Shown: positions 28,898 through 39,359, counted from the first letter of the stretch. The stretch: 64,000 bases of DNA from Deferrisomatales bacterium (GCA_029211085.1 JARGFW010000001.1:1-64000); one strand, 5' to 3'. Made by a program: numbers and translations. Notes: a model not told the origin generated them from the letters alone.

Positions 28898-28999
28898 TTG
28901 GGCCGCCAAGGCGCCGCCGGGGTCACCGGACGGTTGCCGGGCAGCGTGAGCCACAAGGTATCGGGGCGCACCCCGTGTACGGTGCTGACAGTGCGGTAA
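28898..28999 (+). pseudogene. Universal stress protein 3'-end relic
   Basis: Translates LGRQGAAGVTGRLPGSVSHKVSGRTPCTVLTVR*, near-identical in pattern to the C-terminus of the intact USP at 27825-27927; similarity continues ~35 nt past the stop. Confidence 0.85.
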
Positions 29000-29113
29000 A
29001 CGACTGCCGTCCGACGTGGGCCAGGGGGAGAGGGAGTGGGAGGCCACTTCCCCAAGCTGAGGACCACGTGCGCCCGGGCCCACGGGAATCGGTCTGGCTC
29101 CACGGAGACCAGG

Positions 29114-29668
29114 TCAGTCCATCCAGCCCTTTCCGATCGCCGTGAACGGCAGCTCCAGGCCCAGTTCCGGAACCTGTTGAGCCACCCAGGCGGTGAAGGT
29201 GTTGCTGTTGGGGCCGGGCCACACCCTGTAGGTGTCCGCCCACGGGTAACTCCGTGCGGCAGAGTCCACCGCCTCGATCAGACCGTCGACACCTTCTCCC
29301 CGGCGGTCCAGCAGCAGTTCAGGGCGCTCGCCAAACCAGTAACGGTCCGGGTGGTCTCGCGCGATCCGCACCACCGCCAGCCCGCGCCGTTTCCGCCAGC
29401 CGATCACCTCGTAGACCGTGTACTCCCGCTCATCGGTGTGCTTGGTGGCGATCCAGGTGTGGACCGCGAACCAGCCGCGCCACCCGTAGGCCGGCGCTCC
29501 GTAGACCTGCAGCACAGCTTCCGAAATCCTTTGGGGGTCCGGTGCGATCCCCGCCGGCTCACGGCTGGCTGTTCGCCAGTCGCTGGAGTTGCAGGCGCAG
29601 GTGAGCAGGGCGACCACGATCACCACGCCAAACCTACAGCCCCCTGATCTCCACCACCTCTCGGGCAT
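29114..29668 (-). CDS. DUF3750-like lipoprotein/secreted protein, possibly C-terminally truncated
   Basis: 'VYGAPAYGWRGWFAVHTWIATKHTDEREYTVYEVIGWRKR...SYPWADTYRVWPGPNSNTFTAWVAQQVPELGLELPFTAIGKGWMD'; lipobox-like 'LLTCAC'. Confidence 0.7.
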   Translation of the reverse strand: MPERWWRSGGCRFGVVIVVALLTCACNSSDWRTASREPAGIAPDPQRISEAVLQVYGAPAYGWRGWFAVHTWIATKHTDEREYTVYEVIGWRKRRGLAVVRIARDHPDRYWFGERPELLLDRRGEGVDGLIEAVDSAARSYPWADTYRVWPGPNSNTFTAWVAQQVPELGLELPFTAIGKGWMD

Positions 29669-29942
29669 TCCCGACAGCATCTGTGCCTCCAGTTCGTGTT
29701 TTTTGATTCGAGCGCTCAACAATGGTAGCAACGCCTGGCGGCGTTGTCATACCAGGGCAAGCCGATCGCCTGGGAGAAGAACGCCACCCGGCGGAAAGGG
29801 ACCAGGATGCACAGGCCATGGGGAGTGGGTCTGGCAGTGTACGACCGACAAACGCATCGGAGAGGACACGAGTATCGGCGCTGCAACCGGAAGAGTACCT
29901 CAGGCAGAGGTGAGAGATGGAATGCAGATCACGACGTACAAC

Positions 29943-30091
29943 ATGGCGAAGCTCCACTTGCGCAGAATACAGCTACCAACGGACCTGGCTCCAAGGCATC
30001 TTTCCGCGCGGCCGAAGCGGCCGGCTGGCAGGCCCTGGCGTACAGCGGGGAAGTGCGGGGGCACGTCCCGTGTCCGGCGCTGAAGCTGCGG
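29943..30091 (+). pseudogene. Universal stress protein relic with internal deletion and frameshift
   Basis: MAKLHLRRIQLPTD / GSKASFRAAEAAGWQALAYSGE / VRGHVPCPALKLR aligns to MQELRFRKILLPVD-GSEASARAAEVAGGMALASGGE...VAGRAPCPVLTVR. Confidence 0.75.
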
Positions 30092-30579
30092 TGCGCACGG
30101 AACCGGGGCGACGATCGGCACCCCCTGGGACCCCGGCGGTTATCGGGTGCCGGCTTGACCCTTCACCTGCGCGGGAGGTAAGACTAGCGGCGTTGGGCTG
30201 GCCCATGGACCACAGGTGGAAAATGCCTCAGCCGGAGGGAAGACAACCGCGCCGCCGCCCTCTCGTCAATGGGGTGCACCTCGCTGACGGCAGCACCCGG
30301 CCGCAGGTTTCCATGGGCCCGCCACCGTAACGCGGAGCGAGGCAGTGCTCGCAGGATCGGGTCCGACAATCGCCCGCGAAATGCCTGCACGCTGCCTGTC
30401 TTGGCTGCTGCTGCACGCAGGAGGCGCCTTGCAGTATCCTGCAAACGGGTATCCGCGCAGACAGGGCACTCGACCCCGTCGGCGCTGAAGTTGCACGGCC
30501 TCCCGAATGCTGATGGCAGGAGTTCTTTGGGTCATGGCAACCGAGCAGCGTGCACCCTTGCGGGGTGAAGAAGGATCCC

Positions 30580-31389
30580 ATGCGCCTTAGAGGCTCCCTG
30601 GCAGTGTTCGCTGTGCTGCTCTCCATCGGCATCTTCGGGTTCATGTCCGTGGAGAACTTTTCGCTGATAGATGCGATCTATTTTTCCATCGTGACCATGG
30701 CAACCGTTGGATACGGAGACATCCACCCGCAGACCGACATCGGCAAGCTGCTGGCCCTGATCATCATCGTAGGTGGTGTCGGAACCTTTCTGGGGGTGAT
30801 CGCCAGCATTACGGATGTGTTGGTCAATCGCCGAGAGGAGACGCGCAGACGCCAGAAGCTCGACATGGTCACGGGTCTGTTCTTCAGCGAAATGGGGAAT
30901 GAACTGCTGAAACGCTTCACCCATATGGACCCGGAAACGGAAACGCTCCACCACATTCTCGAGATTTCGTCGGAATGGAAGAGTCGGGACTTCGAAAAGG
31001 CTCGCAAGGCCCTGAGGAAGTACCACCTTGTCGTGGATTCCCGCCGTGGAGATATGCCCGCGCTGAGGGACTATCTGCAGCAGAAGGCAGAGTTGCTCTT
31101 ACGATTGATCGAAAACCCCGCGATTCAGGAACATGAGAACTTCACGGATCTGCTCCACGCGGTCTTCCATCTGCGCGACGAATTGATGCATCGCAAGGGT
31201 TTGCCGGCGTTGGCGGACGCCGACCGGAAACATCTTGAAGGAGACGTTGCGAGAATCTACAAGCTGTTGATCTTCGAGTGGTTGCGATACATGCAGTATC
31301 TGAAGGGAAGTTACGGGTACCTCTTTTCTTTGGCGCAGCGCACGAACCCGTTCGATCCGGAGGCAGATGCCGCCGTCGAAGAACCTTGA
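30580..31389 (+). CDS. Two-TM potassium channel family protein with helical cytosolic C-terminus
   Basis: Selectivity filter 'TMATVGYGD' between two hydrophobic helices. Confidence 0.88.
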   Translation: MRLRGSLAVFAVLLSIGIFGFMSVENFSLIDAIYFSIVTMATVGYGDIHPQTDIGKLLALIIIVGGVGTFLGVIASITDVLVNRREETRRRQKLDMVTGLFFSEMGNELLKRFTHMDPETETLHHILEISSEWKSRDFEKARKALRKYHLVVDSRRGDMPALRDYLQQKAELLLRLIENPAIQEHENFTDLLHAVFHLRDELMHRKGLPALADADRKHLEGDVARIYKLLIFEWLRYMQYLKGSYGYLFSLAQRTNPFDPEADAAVEEP

Positions 31390-31583
31390 GGGGCGGCCGT
31401 ACATCGGCTGTCGACCCGACCGGTTCCCTCTGACGCGGATACTTGACCGTCACGGTCATCGCGTAGCCGTCCACCCGAGCTTCCCCAGAATCCCTCCCAA
31501 GTGCAACAACCGATCTTGCAGGCCCCACCAAATCCACCCGCCGGACTCCCCGTAAGGCCCCGCCCCCGCTTGCCCGGAGTTGC

Positions 31584-32252
31584 TCACTCGAACTGGCCCC
31601 TGAACGCCGCCATCTCCTCCCGCAGCCCGCGCAGTTCCTGTCGCAGCTCGGCCACCTCCTGCTCCAGGTGCTCGATCCGCTGGTCCTCTGCCCGCACCTG
31701 GAGGGTGGCGGCTTCGGGGGTGACGTCTGGCGCCGGGGGCGTGAGTTCGGGCTCTCCGCTCAGCAGGTGGGCGTAGCGGTGCTCCTTGCGCCCGGGCTGG
31801 CGCGGCAGCTTCGCCACCAGGGGCGGTTCCATCCCCAGCAGCTCTGCCAGCACCTCCTCCACAGCGGCCAGGTCGGCGAAGCGGCACATGCGGTCGGCCC
31901 GGGCACGCAGCTCCCCGAGGGTCTGGGGGCCGCGCAGCAGCAGTTCGGCGAGCACCGCTACCTCGGGGGGTTCCAGAAGCAGCTTGCCGGGCAGGGTGTG
32001 CATGTACTTGGGCACCCGACCCCCGGTGTCGTCCAGCACCGCCAACCCCAGGGAACGCAGCCGGTCCAGACCGCGAACCACGTCCGTGTCCTCCAGGGTC
32101 AAGACCGGGTCGCGGTTGGTCTTCTGGTTGCAGGCGTTGGTCAACGCGTTCAGGGAGAGGGGGTAGTACTCGGGTGTGGTGAACTCCTTCTCCACCAGAC
32201 ACCCCAGCACCCGCATCTCCACACCGGTGAGGGTGGGCAGTTCCTGTGCCAT
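31584..32252 (-). CDS. YceH family (DUF480) protein
   Basis: 'LTGVEMRVLGCLVEKEFTTPEYYPLSLNALTNACNQKTNRDPVLTLED'. Confidence 0.93.
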   Translation of the reverse strand: MAQELPTLTGVEMRVLGCLVEKEFTTPEYYPLSLNALTNACNQKTNRDPVLTLEDTDVVRGLDRLRSLGLAVLDDTGGRVPKYMHTLPGKLLLEPPEVAVLAELLLRGPQTLGELRARADRMCRFADLAAVEEVLAELLGMEPPLVAKLPRQPGRKEHRYAHLLSGEPELTPPAPDVTPEAATLQVRAEDQRIEHLEQEVAELRQELRGLREEMAAFRGQFE

Positions 32253-32367
32253 CGGCGATCTTCCTTTCGACTCCCAGCTGTGGCGCGCCGGTGAAGGTCC
32301 TTGTGGTCGGCGTCCCCACACAGTACAACCGACAGCGGATGCAAACCAATACCAGGGAGGCCCGCAG

Positions 32368-33258
32368 ATGACACAAGCAGCGACCGGCGATCACCTGGTC
32401 CGTGGCCTGGTGGAGGGGATCAACGCCCGCGTCGTGGCCTGTGTGACCACGGAACTGGTGCACGAGGCCTGCCGGCTGCAGGGGACCCTGCCCAGCGCCA
32501 CGGTGGCACTGGGCAGGGCGCTGTCGGCGGCTGCGCTGATGGTGGCCCTGCTCAAGGACAAGCAGCGGGTGTCCCTGAAGTTCGAGGGCAGCGGGCCCCT
32601 GCGCAAGGTGATCGCGGAGGCCGACGCCGACGGGGCGGTGCGGGGCACGGTGGGGGACCCCCAAATTGACCTGCCCCGCAGTGGCGACGGCATCGCCGTG
32701 GCGCCGGCCCTGGGCCGGGCAGGGTTCCTCACCGTGCGTAAAGACCTGGGTCTCAAGCAACCCTACAGCGGGACCGTGCAACTGTGGAACAGCGAGATCG
32801 CCGCCGACCTGGCCTACTACTTCACCGAGTCCGAACAGCTGCCCTCGGCGGTGGGGCTTGGGGTGTTCCTGGATGGAAAAGGGGGGGTGGCCGCGGCCGG
32901 GGGATTCCTGCTCCAGGCCCTCCCACCGTCCGACCCCGAGGCCGTCGAGGCCCTGGCCCACCACGCAGATGCAGCCCCGCCCCTGTCTGAGCTGCTGCTA
33001 CAGGGCATGGACGCAAAGCAACTGCTGGCACAGATCCTCGGCGCCCTGCCGTTCCGGGTGCTGGAACGGCGCCCCCTGCGCTTCCGGTGTTCCTGTAGCC
33101 GCGAGCGGGTGGAACAGGCCCTGGTTTCCCTGGGACCGGAGCAGCTGGGGGAGATGATTGCCGCGGGCGAAGACGGCGACATCGGGTGTGAGTTCTGCAG
33201 ACGACACTATGTGATCGCCGCTGCGGACTTGGCGCGGCTGCTGCACCGGCGCCACTAG
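32368..33258 (+). CDS. hslO: Redox-regulated chaperone Hsp33
   Basis: 'LGRALSAAALMVALLKDKQRVSLKFEGSGPLRKVIAEADADGAVRG' and C-terminal CxC/CxxC 'CSCSRERVEQAL...GCEFCRRHY'. Confidence 0.93.
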   Translation: MTQAATGDHLVRGLVEGINARVVACVTTELVHEACRLQGTLPSATVALGRALSAAALMVALLKDKQRVSLKFEGSGPLRKVIAEADADGAVRGTVGDPQIDLPRSGDGIAVAPALGRAGFLTVRKDLGLKQPYSGTVQLWNSEIAADLAYYFTESEQLPSAVGLGVFLDGKGGVAAAGGFLLQALPPSDPEAVEALAHHADAAPPLSELLLQGMDAKQLLAQILGALPFRVLERRPLRFRCSCSRERVEQALVSLGPEQLGEMIAAGEDGDIGCEFCRRHYVIAAADLARLLHRRH

Positions 33259-33412
33259 CAGGCTGCTGAAAAACCACTTTGGACCGCCCAGAGTTGCTCG
33301 AATGCGTCCACATACTTGCCAGAAAATCCAGTCCGAGTGTTTTTCTGCAAGATCTGGTAACAGGTTTCACTCCGCGAGAGGTGGTTCCCGGACTTTTTCA
33401 GCAGCCTGCTAG
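33255..33412. repeat. MITE-like element with perfect 19-bp terminal inverted repeats
   Basis: ctagcaggctgctgaaaaa (33255-33273) and tttttcagcagcctgctag (33394-33412); no ORF between; left end provides the hslO TAG stop. Confidence 0.75.
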
Positions 33413-33540
33413 CGTGGGAACTGGTTGACGGCCCCCCGCGCGGATTGCGCGTAAGGACCGTGAGGGACGTCCGACCAACCCTCGAACGACAAAAGCTCAG
33501 AAACCCCGACAGCCGGCCGGTACCGCGGAAAGGATTTTCG

Positions 33541-34260
33541 ATGCCCGGAGGGACAGAACAGGCAACTCCCAAGTCGGGAAACAGCCGCTGGAGGCTGGTG
33601 GTGTTCGCTGTGGCGGTGGTCGCCGTGCTGGCGGCGGCCCGGTATCTCAACGCGCAGGAGCTTCTGACCCGGGCCCTGGGCTGGATCGAGGCCCAGGGTG
33701 CACTGGGTGCGGCGGTGTTCGTGGGCCTCTACGTACTGGCCTGCGTGTTCCTCATCCCGGGCTCGGTGCTTACCCTGGGGGCCGGCGCTGTGTACGGGGT
33801 GTTGCAGGGCTCCCTGTTGGTGTCGCTGGCGTCCACCCTGGGTGCCACGGCGGCGTTCCTGGTGGGGCGCTACCTGGCCCGGGATTGGGTGGCCCGCAAG
33901 ATCGCGGGCAACGAGAAGTTCGGCGCCATCGACGAGGGGGTGGCCCGGGAAGGCTGGAAGATCGTCGGCCTCACCCGCCTCTCCCCGGTGTTCCCGTTCA
34001 ACCTGCTCAACTACGCCTACGGCCTCACCCGGGTGAGCCTGCGCGCTTACCTGTTGGCCTCCTGGATCGGCATGATGCCCGGCACGCTGCTGTATGTGTA
34101 CCTGGGTTCCCTGGCCGGCAGCCTGGCCACCCTGGGCAGCGGCGGGGGCGAGCGCTCCCCGGCCCAGTGGGCCCTGTACGTGGTGGGCCTGGCCGCCACC
34201 CTGGCAGTGACCGTGTACATCACCCGCATCGCCAAGACGGCCTTGGCGAAGAAGGTGTAA
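33541..34260 (+). CDS. TVP38/TMEM64 family (DedA-like/VTT) membrane protein
   Basis: 'FLIPGSVLTLGAGAVYGVLQGSLLVSLASTLGATAAFLVGRYLAR...VGLTRLSPVFPFNLLNYAYGLTRV'. Confidence 0.9.
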   Translation: MPGGTEQATPKSGNSRWRLVVFAVAVVAVLAAARYLNAQELLTRALGWIEAQGALGAAVFVGLYVLACVFLIPGSVLTLGAGAVYGVLQGSLLVSLASTLGATAAFLVGRYLARDWVARKIAGNEKFGAIDEGVAREGWKIVGLTRLSPVFPFNLLNYAYGLTRVSLRAYLLASWIGMMPGTLLYVYLGSLAGSLATLGSGGGERSPAQWALYVVGLAATLAVTVYITRIAKTALAKKV

Positions 34261-34330
34261 CGAAAAGCAAAGGCAAAGAAATGGTTTTGCCCTTCGCCGA
34301 ATGAACTTCTCGGCAGTCAGGAGACGCACC

Positions 34331-35818
34331 ATGGCCAGCTACGACTACGATATCGGCATCCTGGGGGGCGGCGCGGCGGGCCTCACGGTGGCCTCGGGCG
34401 CCGCCCAGTTCGGCGCCAAGACCCTGCTGATCGAGAAGGCGGACCGGCTCGGTGGGGACTGCCTGCACTTCGGCTGTGTGCCGTCGAAGACCCTGATCCG
34501 CTCGGCAGGGGTGTGGGCCCAAGCGCGCCGGGCGGTGGAGTTTGGGCTGCCGGCCCTGGCCCTGCCAACCGTGGATCTGGGGGCGGTGATGGACCGGGTG
34601 GCCGGGGTAATCGCACAGATCCAGGACCACGACTCCCCGGAGCGGTTCTGCAAACTGGGTGCGGCGGTGCGCTTCGGAACGCCGGTGTTTGCCGATGACC
34701 ACGTGGTGGAGGTTGACGGCGAACGGATCTCGGCCCGCACCTGGGTGGTGGCCACCGGCTCGGGCCCGGCCCTGCCGCCCGTGCCGGGCCTGGGGTCGGT
34801 CGCCCACTGGACCAACGAGAACGTGTTCCAGCAGCGCAGCTTGCCGGAGCGGCTGTTGGTGCTGGGCGGTGGGCCGATCGGCCTGGAGCTGGCCCAGGCG
34901 TTCGCGCGCCTCGGCTCCCGGGTCACCGTGGTGGAGTTCCTCGACCAGATCCTGGGCCCCGAGGACGCAGACCTGGCCGCGGTGGTCCGGGCCCGGCTGG
35001 AGGCCGAGGGGGTCACGGTGCGCACCGCCACCAAGGCGGTGCGGGCCGCCCAGTCCGGCACGACCGTGCGGCTGACCGTGGCCCCGGCCCAGGGACACGG
35101 TGGGGAGCAGGTGCTCGAGGCCGACGCCCTGCTGGTGGCCACCGGACGCAAGCCCAACGTGGAAGGGCTGGGGTTGGAAAACGCCGGGGTGGAGTACGGC
35201 CCCCGGGGGGTGCCCGCTGACGCTCGCCTGCGCACCAACGTCAAACACATCTACGCCTGTGGGGACGTCAACGGGAAGCTGCCGTTCACCCACGTGGCGG
35301 GCTACGAGGGCGGCATCGCGCTGACCAACGCCGTGCTGCACCTGCCCCGCAAGGCCGACTACACAAAGGTGCCGTGGTGTACCTACACCGACCCCGAGGT
35401 GGCCAGCGTGGGCCTCAACGAGAAGCGTGCCCGCGAACAGGGAGTGGAGTGCCGGGTGCTCACTGAGGCCTTCGCCGACAACGACCGTGCCCTGGCCGAA
35501 GCTGAATCGGCAGGCAAGATCAAGGTTCTGGTGGACCTCAAGGGGAAGGTGCTCGGCGCCCAGATCGCCGGCGCTCACGCCGGGGAACTGATCCACGAGT
35601 GGATCGCCGCGTTCAACGGCGGGGTGAAGCTCTCCACCCTGGCGGGGGCGATCCACATCTATCCCACCCTGGCCGAGATCTCCAAGCGGGCGGCGGGTTC
35701 CTACTTCTCGGAGAAGCTGTTCGGCGACCGCACCAAGAGCGTGCTGCGGCTGCTGTTCCACCTCAAGGGGCGCGCCTGCCAACCGGACGGTGAGGGTGCA
35801 CCCGGCGAGCCAATTTAA
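34331..35818 (+). CDS. FAD-dependent pyridine nucleotide-disulfide oxidoreductase (mercuric reductase/lipoamide dehydrogenase-like)
   Basis: 'IGILGGGAAGLTVASGAAQFGAKTLLIEKADRLGGDCLHFGCVPSKTLI'; follows the TVP38 gene, a common pairing. Confidence 0.9.
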   Translation: MASYDYDIGILGGGAAGLTVASGAAQFGAKTLLIEKADRLGGDCLHFGCVPSKTLIRSAGVWAQARRAVEFGLPALALPTVDLGAVMDRVAGVIAQIQDHDSPERFCKLGAAVRFGTPVFADDHVVEVDGERISARTWVVATGSGPALPPVPGLGSVAHWTNENVFQQRSLPERLLVLGGGPIGLELAQAFARLGSRVTVVEFLDQILGPEDADLAAVVRARLEAEGVTVRTATKAVRAAQSGTTVRLTVAPAQGHGGEQVLEADALLVATGRKPNVEGLGLENAGVEYGPRGVPADARLRTNVKHIYACGDVNGKLPFTHVAGYEGGIALTNAVLHLPRKADYTKVPWCTYTDPEVASVGLNEKRAREQGVECRVLTEAFADNDRALAEAESAGKIKVLVDLKGKVLGAQIAGAHAGELIHEWIAAFNGGVKLSTLAGAIHIYPTLAEISKRAAGSYFSEKLFGDRTKSVLRLLFHLKGRACQPDGEGAPGEPI

Positions 35819-35918
35819 ATCCGTTCAAGACTCATCCCGCAGGCATTTGGAGCCGATGTAGGTGGTTGTCCCCTGCAACGGGAGACACGACCCAGACATC
35901 GACATCCGGAGGCCCACC

Positions 35919-37442
35919 ATGACCATCTCAGCCCGCATGAGCCTGTTCCTCGCCGTGATCTTTCTCGGGGTGGCGGGCGGGTCGGGGTTGTCCGTGTACC
36001 GCACCCTGGACCTGCTGCATGACACTCGGGTGATCAACCAGACCGGCGTCCTGCAGGGGGCGACCCAACGGCTGGTCAAACTGGAGCTGCAGGGCCAACC
36101 CCAGGGCGAGCTGCGCGGAACCCTCGATGCCCTGCTGACCGGCCTGCTCGAGGGGAGCACCGCCCTCGATTTGCCGGCGGCTCGGGACCCTGAGTTCCGG
36201 GAGAAACTGGAGGCGGTGGGCGTGGCCTGGACCGAGCTGAAGCGTGGCGTCGAGCAGGCGCGCGGCGATCCGTCCCTGCGCCCGGGGGTGCTCGCGGCCA
36301 GCGAAGCGTACTTCCGGAAGACCAACGCCGCCGTCGTCGCCGCCGAAGCCCTCGCCCGGAGCAAGGTAACGCAGTCGACCCTGATCATCACGGGCGGCAC
36401 GCTGCTTGTGCTGATCATTCTCGCGGCGGTGTGGTACACCCTGAACTCCCGGGTGGCCCGACCCATCGCTACGATCTCCCGCCGCCTGGCGGAAGTGGCC
36501 CAGGGGGATCTGACGGTGAACGTACCCGGCGGCGGCCAGGACGAGATCGGCGAGCTCGTGCGGGCGGCGAACTCGACCATCGAGAGCGTACGTCAAATGG
36601 TGACCGAGGCCAGCACCGCGAGCCTGGAGATGGCCTCGGTGGCCGAGGAGATGTCCGCATCGACCATCCACATCGCGAAGAGCAACGATCACGTTTCCGC
36701 CCGGGTAGGGGATGTCGCCACCGCGGCGGAGCAGATGAACGCCACCGTCGCCGACACGGCTCGCAATACCGCCGAGGTCGACCGAGCGGCGGTCCGAGCG
36801 CGGACCGTGGCCACCGAGGGCGCCACCGTCATCGCCCAGACCGTGCAGGCGGTGCAGGAGATTGCCCAGGTGGTGGAACAGGCGGCGGTGACCGTGCGCT
36901 CCCTCGGCGACGAGTCGGAGAAGATCGGGGTGGTGATCCAGGTGATCGAGGACATCGCCGACCAGACCAACCTGCTGGCACTCAACGCTGCCATTGAAGC
37001 GGCGCGGGCCGGGGAACACGGACGGGGGTTTGCGGTGGTGGCCGACGAGGTGCGCAAGCTCGCCGAGAAGACCGTCACGGCGACCAAGGAGATCTCCAAG
37101 ACCATAGCGGCAATCCAGGGAGAGAGCGGCCGTGTCGCGGCAGCCATCGACGACGGCATGCAGTCGGTCAGCCGCGGCCGAGAACTGGGGGCCAGGGCCG
37201 GGGTGGCGATCCGTGACATCGAGACGGAGGTCGGGCGAGCCACCGAGCAGACCCGTCAGATCGCTACCGCCACCGAGCAGCTGGCGGCCACGACCCGCGA
37301 TGTCAGCTCCAATTTGGAGGAAATCGCCCAAGCCGTGCAGGCCAACTCCTCCGCAACCTCAGAACTGGCACACACGGCCGAATCGGTGGCCCTGCGGGCC
37401 GAGGAGTTGAAGGCACTGACCCGGCGGTTCCGGATCGACTGA
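35919..37442 (+). CDS. Methyl-accepting chemotaxis protein
   Basis: Two TMs, HAMP, and hairpin '[43 protein letters not shown]'. Confidence 0.94.
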   Translation: MTISARMSLFLAVIFLGVAGGSGLSVYRTLDLLHDTRVINQTGVLQGATQRLVKLELQGQPQGELRGTLDALLTGLLEGSTALDLPAARDPEFREKLEAVGVAWTELKRGVEQARGDPSLRPGVLAASEAYFRKTNAAVVAAEALARSKVTQSTLIITGGTLLVLIILAAVWYTLNSRVARPIATISRRLAEVAQGDLTVNVPGGGQDEIGELVRAANSTIESVRQMVTEASTASLEMASVAEEMSASTIHIAKSNDHVSARVGDVATAAEQMNATVADTARNTAEVDRAAVRARTVATEGATVIAQTVQAVQEIAQVVEQAAVTVRSLGDESEKIGVVIQVIEDIADQTNLLALNAAIEAARAGEHGRGFAVVADEVRKLAEKTVTATKEISKTIAAIQGESGRVAAAIDDGMQSVSRGRELGARAGVAIRDIETEVGRATEQTRQIATATEQLAATTRDVSSNLEEIAQAVQANSSATSELAHTAESVALRAEELKALTRRFRID

Positions 37443-37598
37443 TCTCTCGGGCCGCCCCGACGGCAACCGTTGGCGCCCCGTTGGGGGTTTCCCCGCGGCC
37501 GGCGCCTGCAGGCGGTTTCCCGTGCGCGGATTCCTCCGGTACCATAGGCGTATGGCCCAGCGCAGACCGAATCCAGGGCGACTCAAGACAAGACCTTG

Positions 37599-38318
37599 AT
37601 GTCCGACTCCACAGCCAACGCCAGCGACCGCATCCTCATCCCGAACCGGCGCCTGCTGGTGCCCTACGCCGCGCCGTACTTCGCCTACGTAGCTCTAGGC
37701 TCGCTGCTGGGCGACCACCTCGCCGTGGAGTGGGTCTACGGCTTGCGTCTGGCATTGGTGCCCGCCCTCCTGTGGTGGGGCCGGCGCTGGTACCCTCCCG
37801 TCACCGGACCGCGCAACCCCTGGGGTTCGGCCGCGGTGGGGGCCGCGACGGGCCTGGTGGCCATCGGCGCGTGGATCACCCTGCTGACCCCGTTTGCCTC
37901 AAACGACGTCGCGGCCTGGGACCCCACGACGTTCATCCTGCGTCTGCTGGCTGCGGGGTTCGTGGTGCCGGTGTTCGAGGAGTTGTTCGCGCGGGGCTAC
38001 GTGCTGCGGCTCGCCTACCAGTGGGACGCCCTACGCCGCGAGGGGGAGCACCAGGCCCTGGCCGCGGCCCTGGATGAACACACGGTTTCCGACGTCGCTC
38101 CGGGCGCCTGGAGCGGCTGGGCGGTGGCGATCTCCACCCTGGTGTTCGCTGCCGGACACAACCCTTCGGAGTGGCCTGCGGCGGTGGTCTACGGGCTGTT
38201 CATGGCGTGGCTGTGGATCACGCGCCGGGATCTGCTCTCCTGCATCGTGGCTCACGCGGTGTCCAATCTGGCCCTGGGGGGATACGTGCTCGCCACCGGC
38301 GCGTGGGGCTTGTGGTAG
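37599..38318 (+). CDS. CPBP-family intramembrane (glutamic) metalloprotease
   Basis: 'VVPVFEELFARGYVLRL', later 'FAAGHNPSEWPAAVVYGLFMAWLW' and 'CIVAHAVSN'. Confidence 0.85.
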   Translation: MSDSTANASDRILIPNRRLLVPYAAPYFAYVALGSLLGDHLAVEWVYGLRLALVPALLWWGRRWYPPVTGPRNPWGSAAVGAATGLVAIGAWITLLTPFASNDVAAWDPTTFILRLLAAGFVVPVFEELFARGYVLRLAYQWDALRREGEHQALAAALDEHTVSDVAPGAWSGWAVAISTLVFAAGHNPSEWPAAVVYGLFMAWLWITRRDLLSCIVAHAVSNLALGGYVLATGAWGLW

Positions 38319-38369
38319 GGGGCCTTCGTCGCCCGTCCCCCATCCACCTCTGCGGAAAGGCGGTATCCC

Positions 38370-39185
38370 ATGCTGCGCCGGGTTCTTCTCCTTTGCATCA
38401 CCCTCTCCCTGGCCGTCCCCGCCCTGGGGGCCCCCAAGCCCGACCTCTGGCCTCGCTGGCAGGCCCACAACCCGGCTAACACGGCGCGGGTGGACCACGC
38501 CAACTGGCAGGGGTTCCTCACCACCTACCTGAACGCCGACCACCCCTCGGGAATCTACCGGGTGCGCTACGCCCAGGTCAGCGATGTGGATCGCCGGGCC
38601 CTCGGCGAGTACCTGGGCGCCCTGCAGGCCACCCCCGTCTCCACCCTGAACCGGTCGGAGCAGAAGGCCTACTGGATCAACCTGTACAACGCCGCCACGG
38701 TGTGGGAGATCCTCGAACACTACCCGGTGCAGAGCATCCGGGAGATCAGGTCAGGATGGTTCAGCGCCGGTCCCTGGGACAGGAAGCTCGTCACCGTGGA
38801 GGGGGAGAAAATGAGCCTCAACGACATCGAACACCGGGTTCTGCGTCCGATCTTCGCCGACAACCGGGTGCATTACGCCGTCAACTGCGCCAGTCTCGGC
38901 TGCCCCAACCTCCAGCCCGCGCCGTTCACGGCGGCCAACACCGAGGCCCTGTTGGAGCGCGCCGCCCGGGCCTACGTCAACCACCCCCGGGGTGCCCGGC
39001 TCGAGGGCGGCTCGCTCCACCTGTCGAGCATCTACGACTGGTTCCAGGTGGACTTTGGCGAATCCAGAACTGGAGTACTCGACCATCTGCGTCGATACGC
39101 AGAAGGAGCCCTGGCCGCACGCCTGACCCACGCCCTCGGGGTGCCGGCGTTCGAGTACGGCTATGACTGGGCCCTCAACGAGTAG
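38370..39185 (+). CDS. DUF547 domain-containing secreted protein
   Basis: 'EQKAYWINLYNAATVWEILEHYPVQSIREI...VHYAVNCASLGCPNLQPAPF'. Confidence 0.88.
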   Translation: MLRRVLLLCITLSLAVPALGAPKPDLWPRWQAHNPANTARVDHANWQGFLTTYLNADHPSGIYRVRYAQVSDVDRRALGEYLGALQATPVSTLNRSEQKAYWINLYNAATVWEILEHYPVQSIREIRSGWFSAGPWDRKLVTVEGEKMSLNDIEHRVLRPIFADNRVHYAVNCASLGCPNLQPAPFTAANTEALLERAARAYVNHPRGARLEGGSLHLSSIYDWFQVDFGESRTGVLDHLRRYAEGALAARLTHALGVPAFEYGYDWALNE

Positions 39186-39359
39186 TTCGTGCCGGGTGCG
39201 CCGCCCCGCCATCGCCCTCGGCTGCGGTGCAGGGGCCCCCTCCGGCACCCCGCTCGCAGGAAAAAGAGGGGGCGTGAAGGCTCGTGGTCTGCGTGTTACC
39301 ATGACACAAATGGTCAGCAATCGGGTCGACGAGAAACACCTCCGGCAGAAGGGTGAAAC

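Noticed and set aside
30435-30510. Possible fourth USP relic (VSCKRVSAQTGHSTPSALKLH)
   Set aside because: Similarity is weak and short; mentioned within the USP relic finding but not listed as a feature.
35928-37331. 467-aa minus-strand ORF antisense to the MCP gene
   Set aside because: Shadow ORF opposite an unmistakable MCP.
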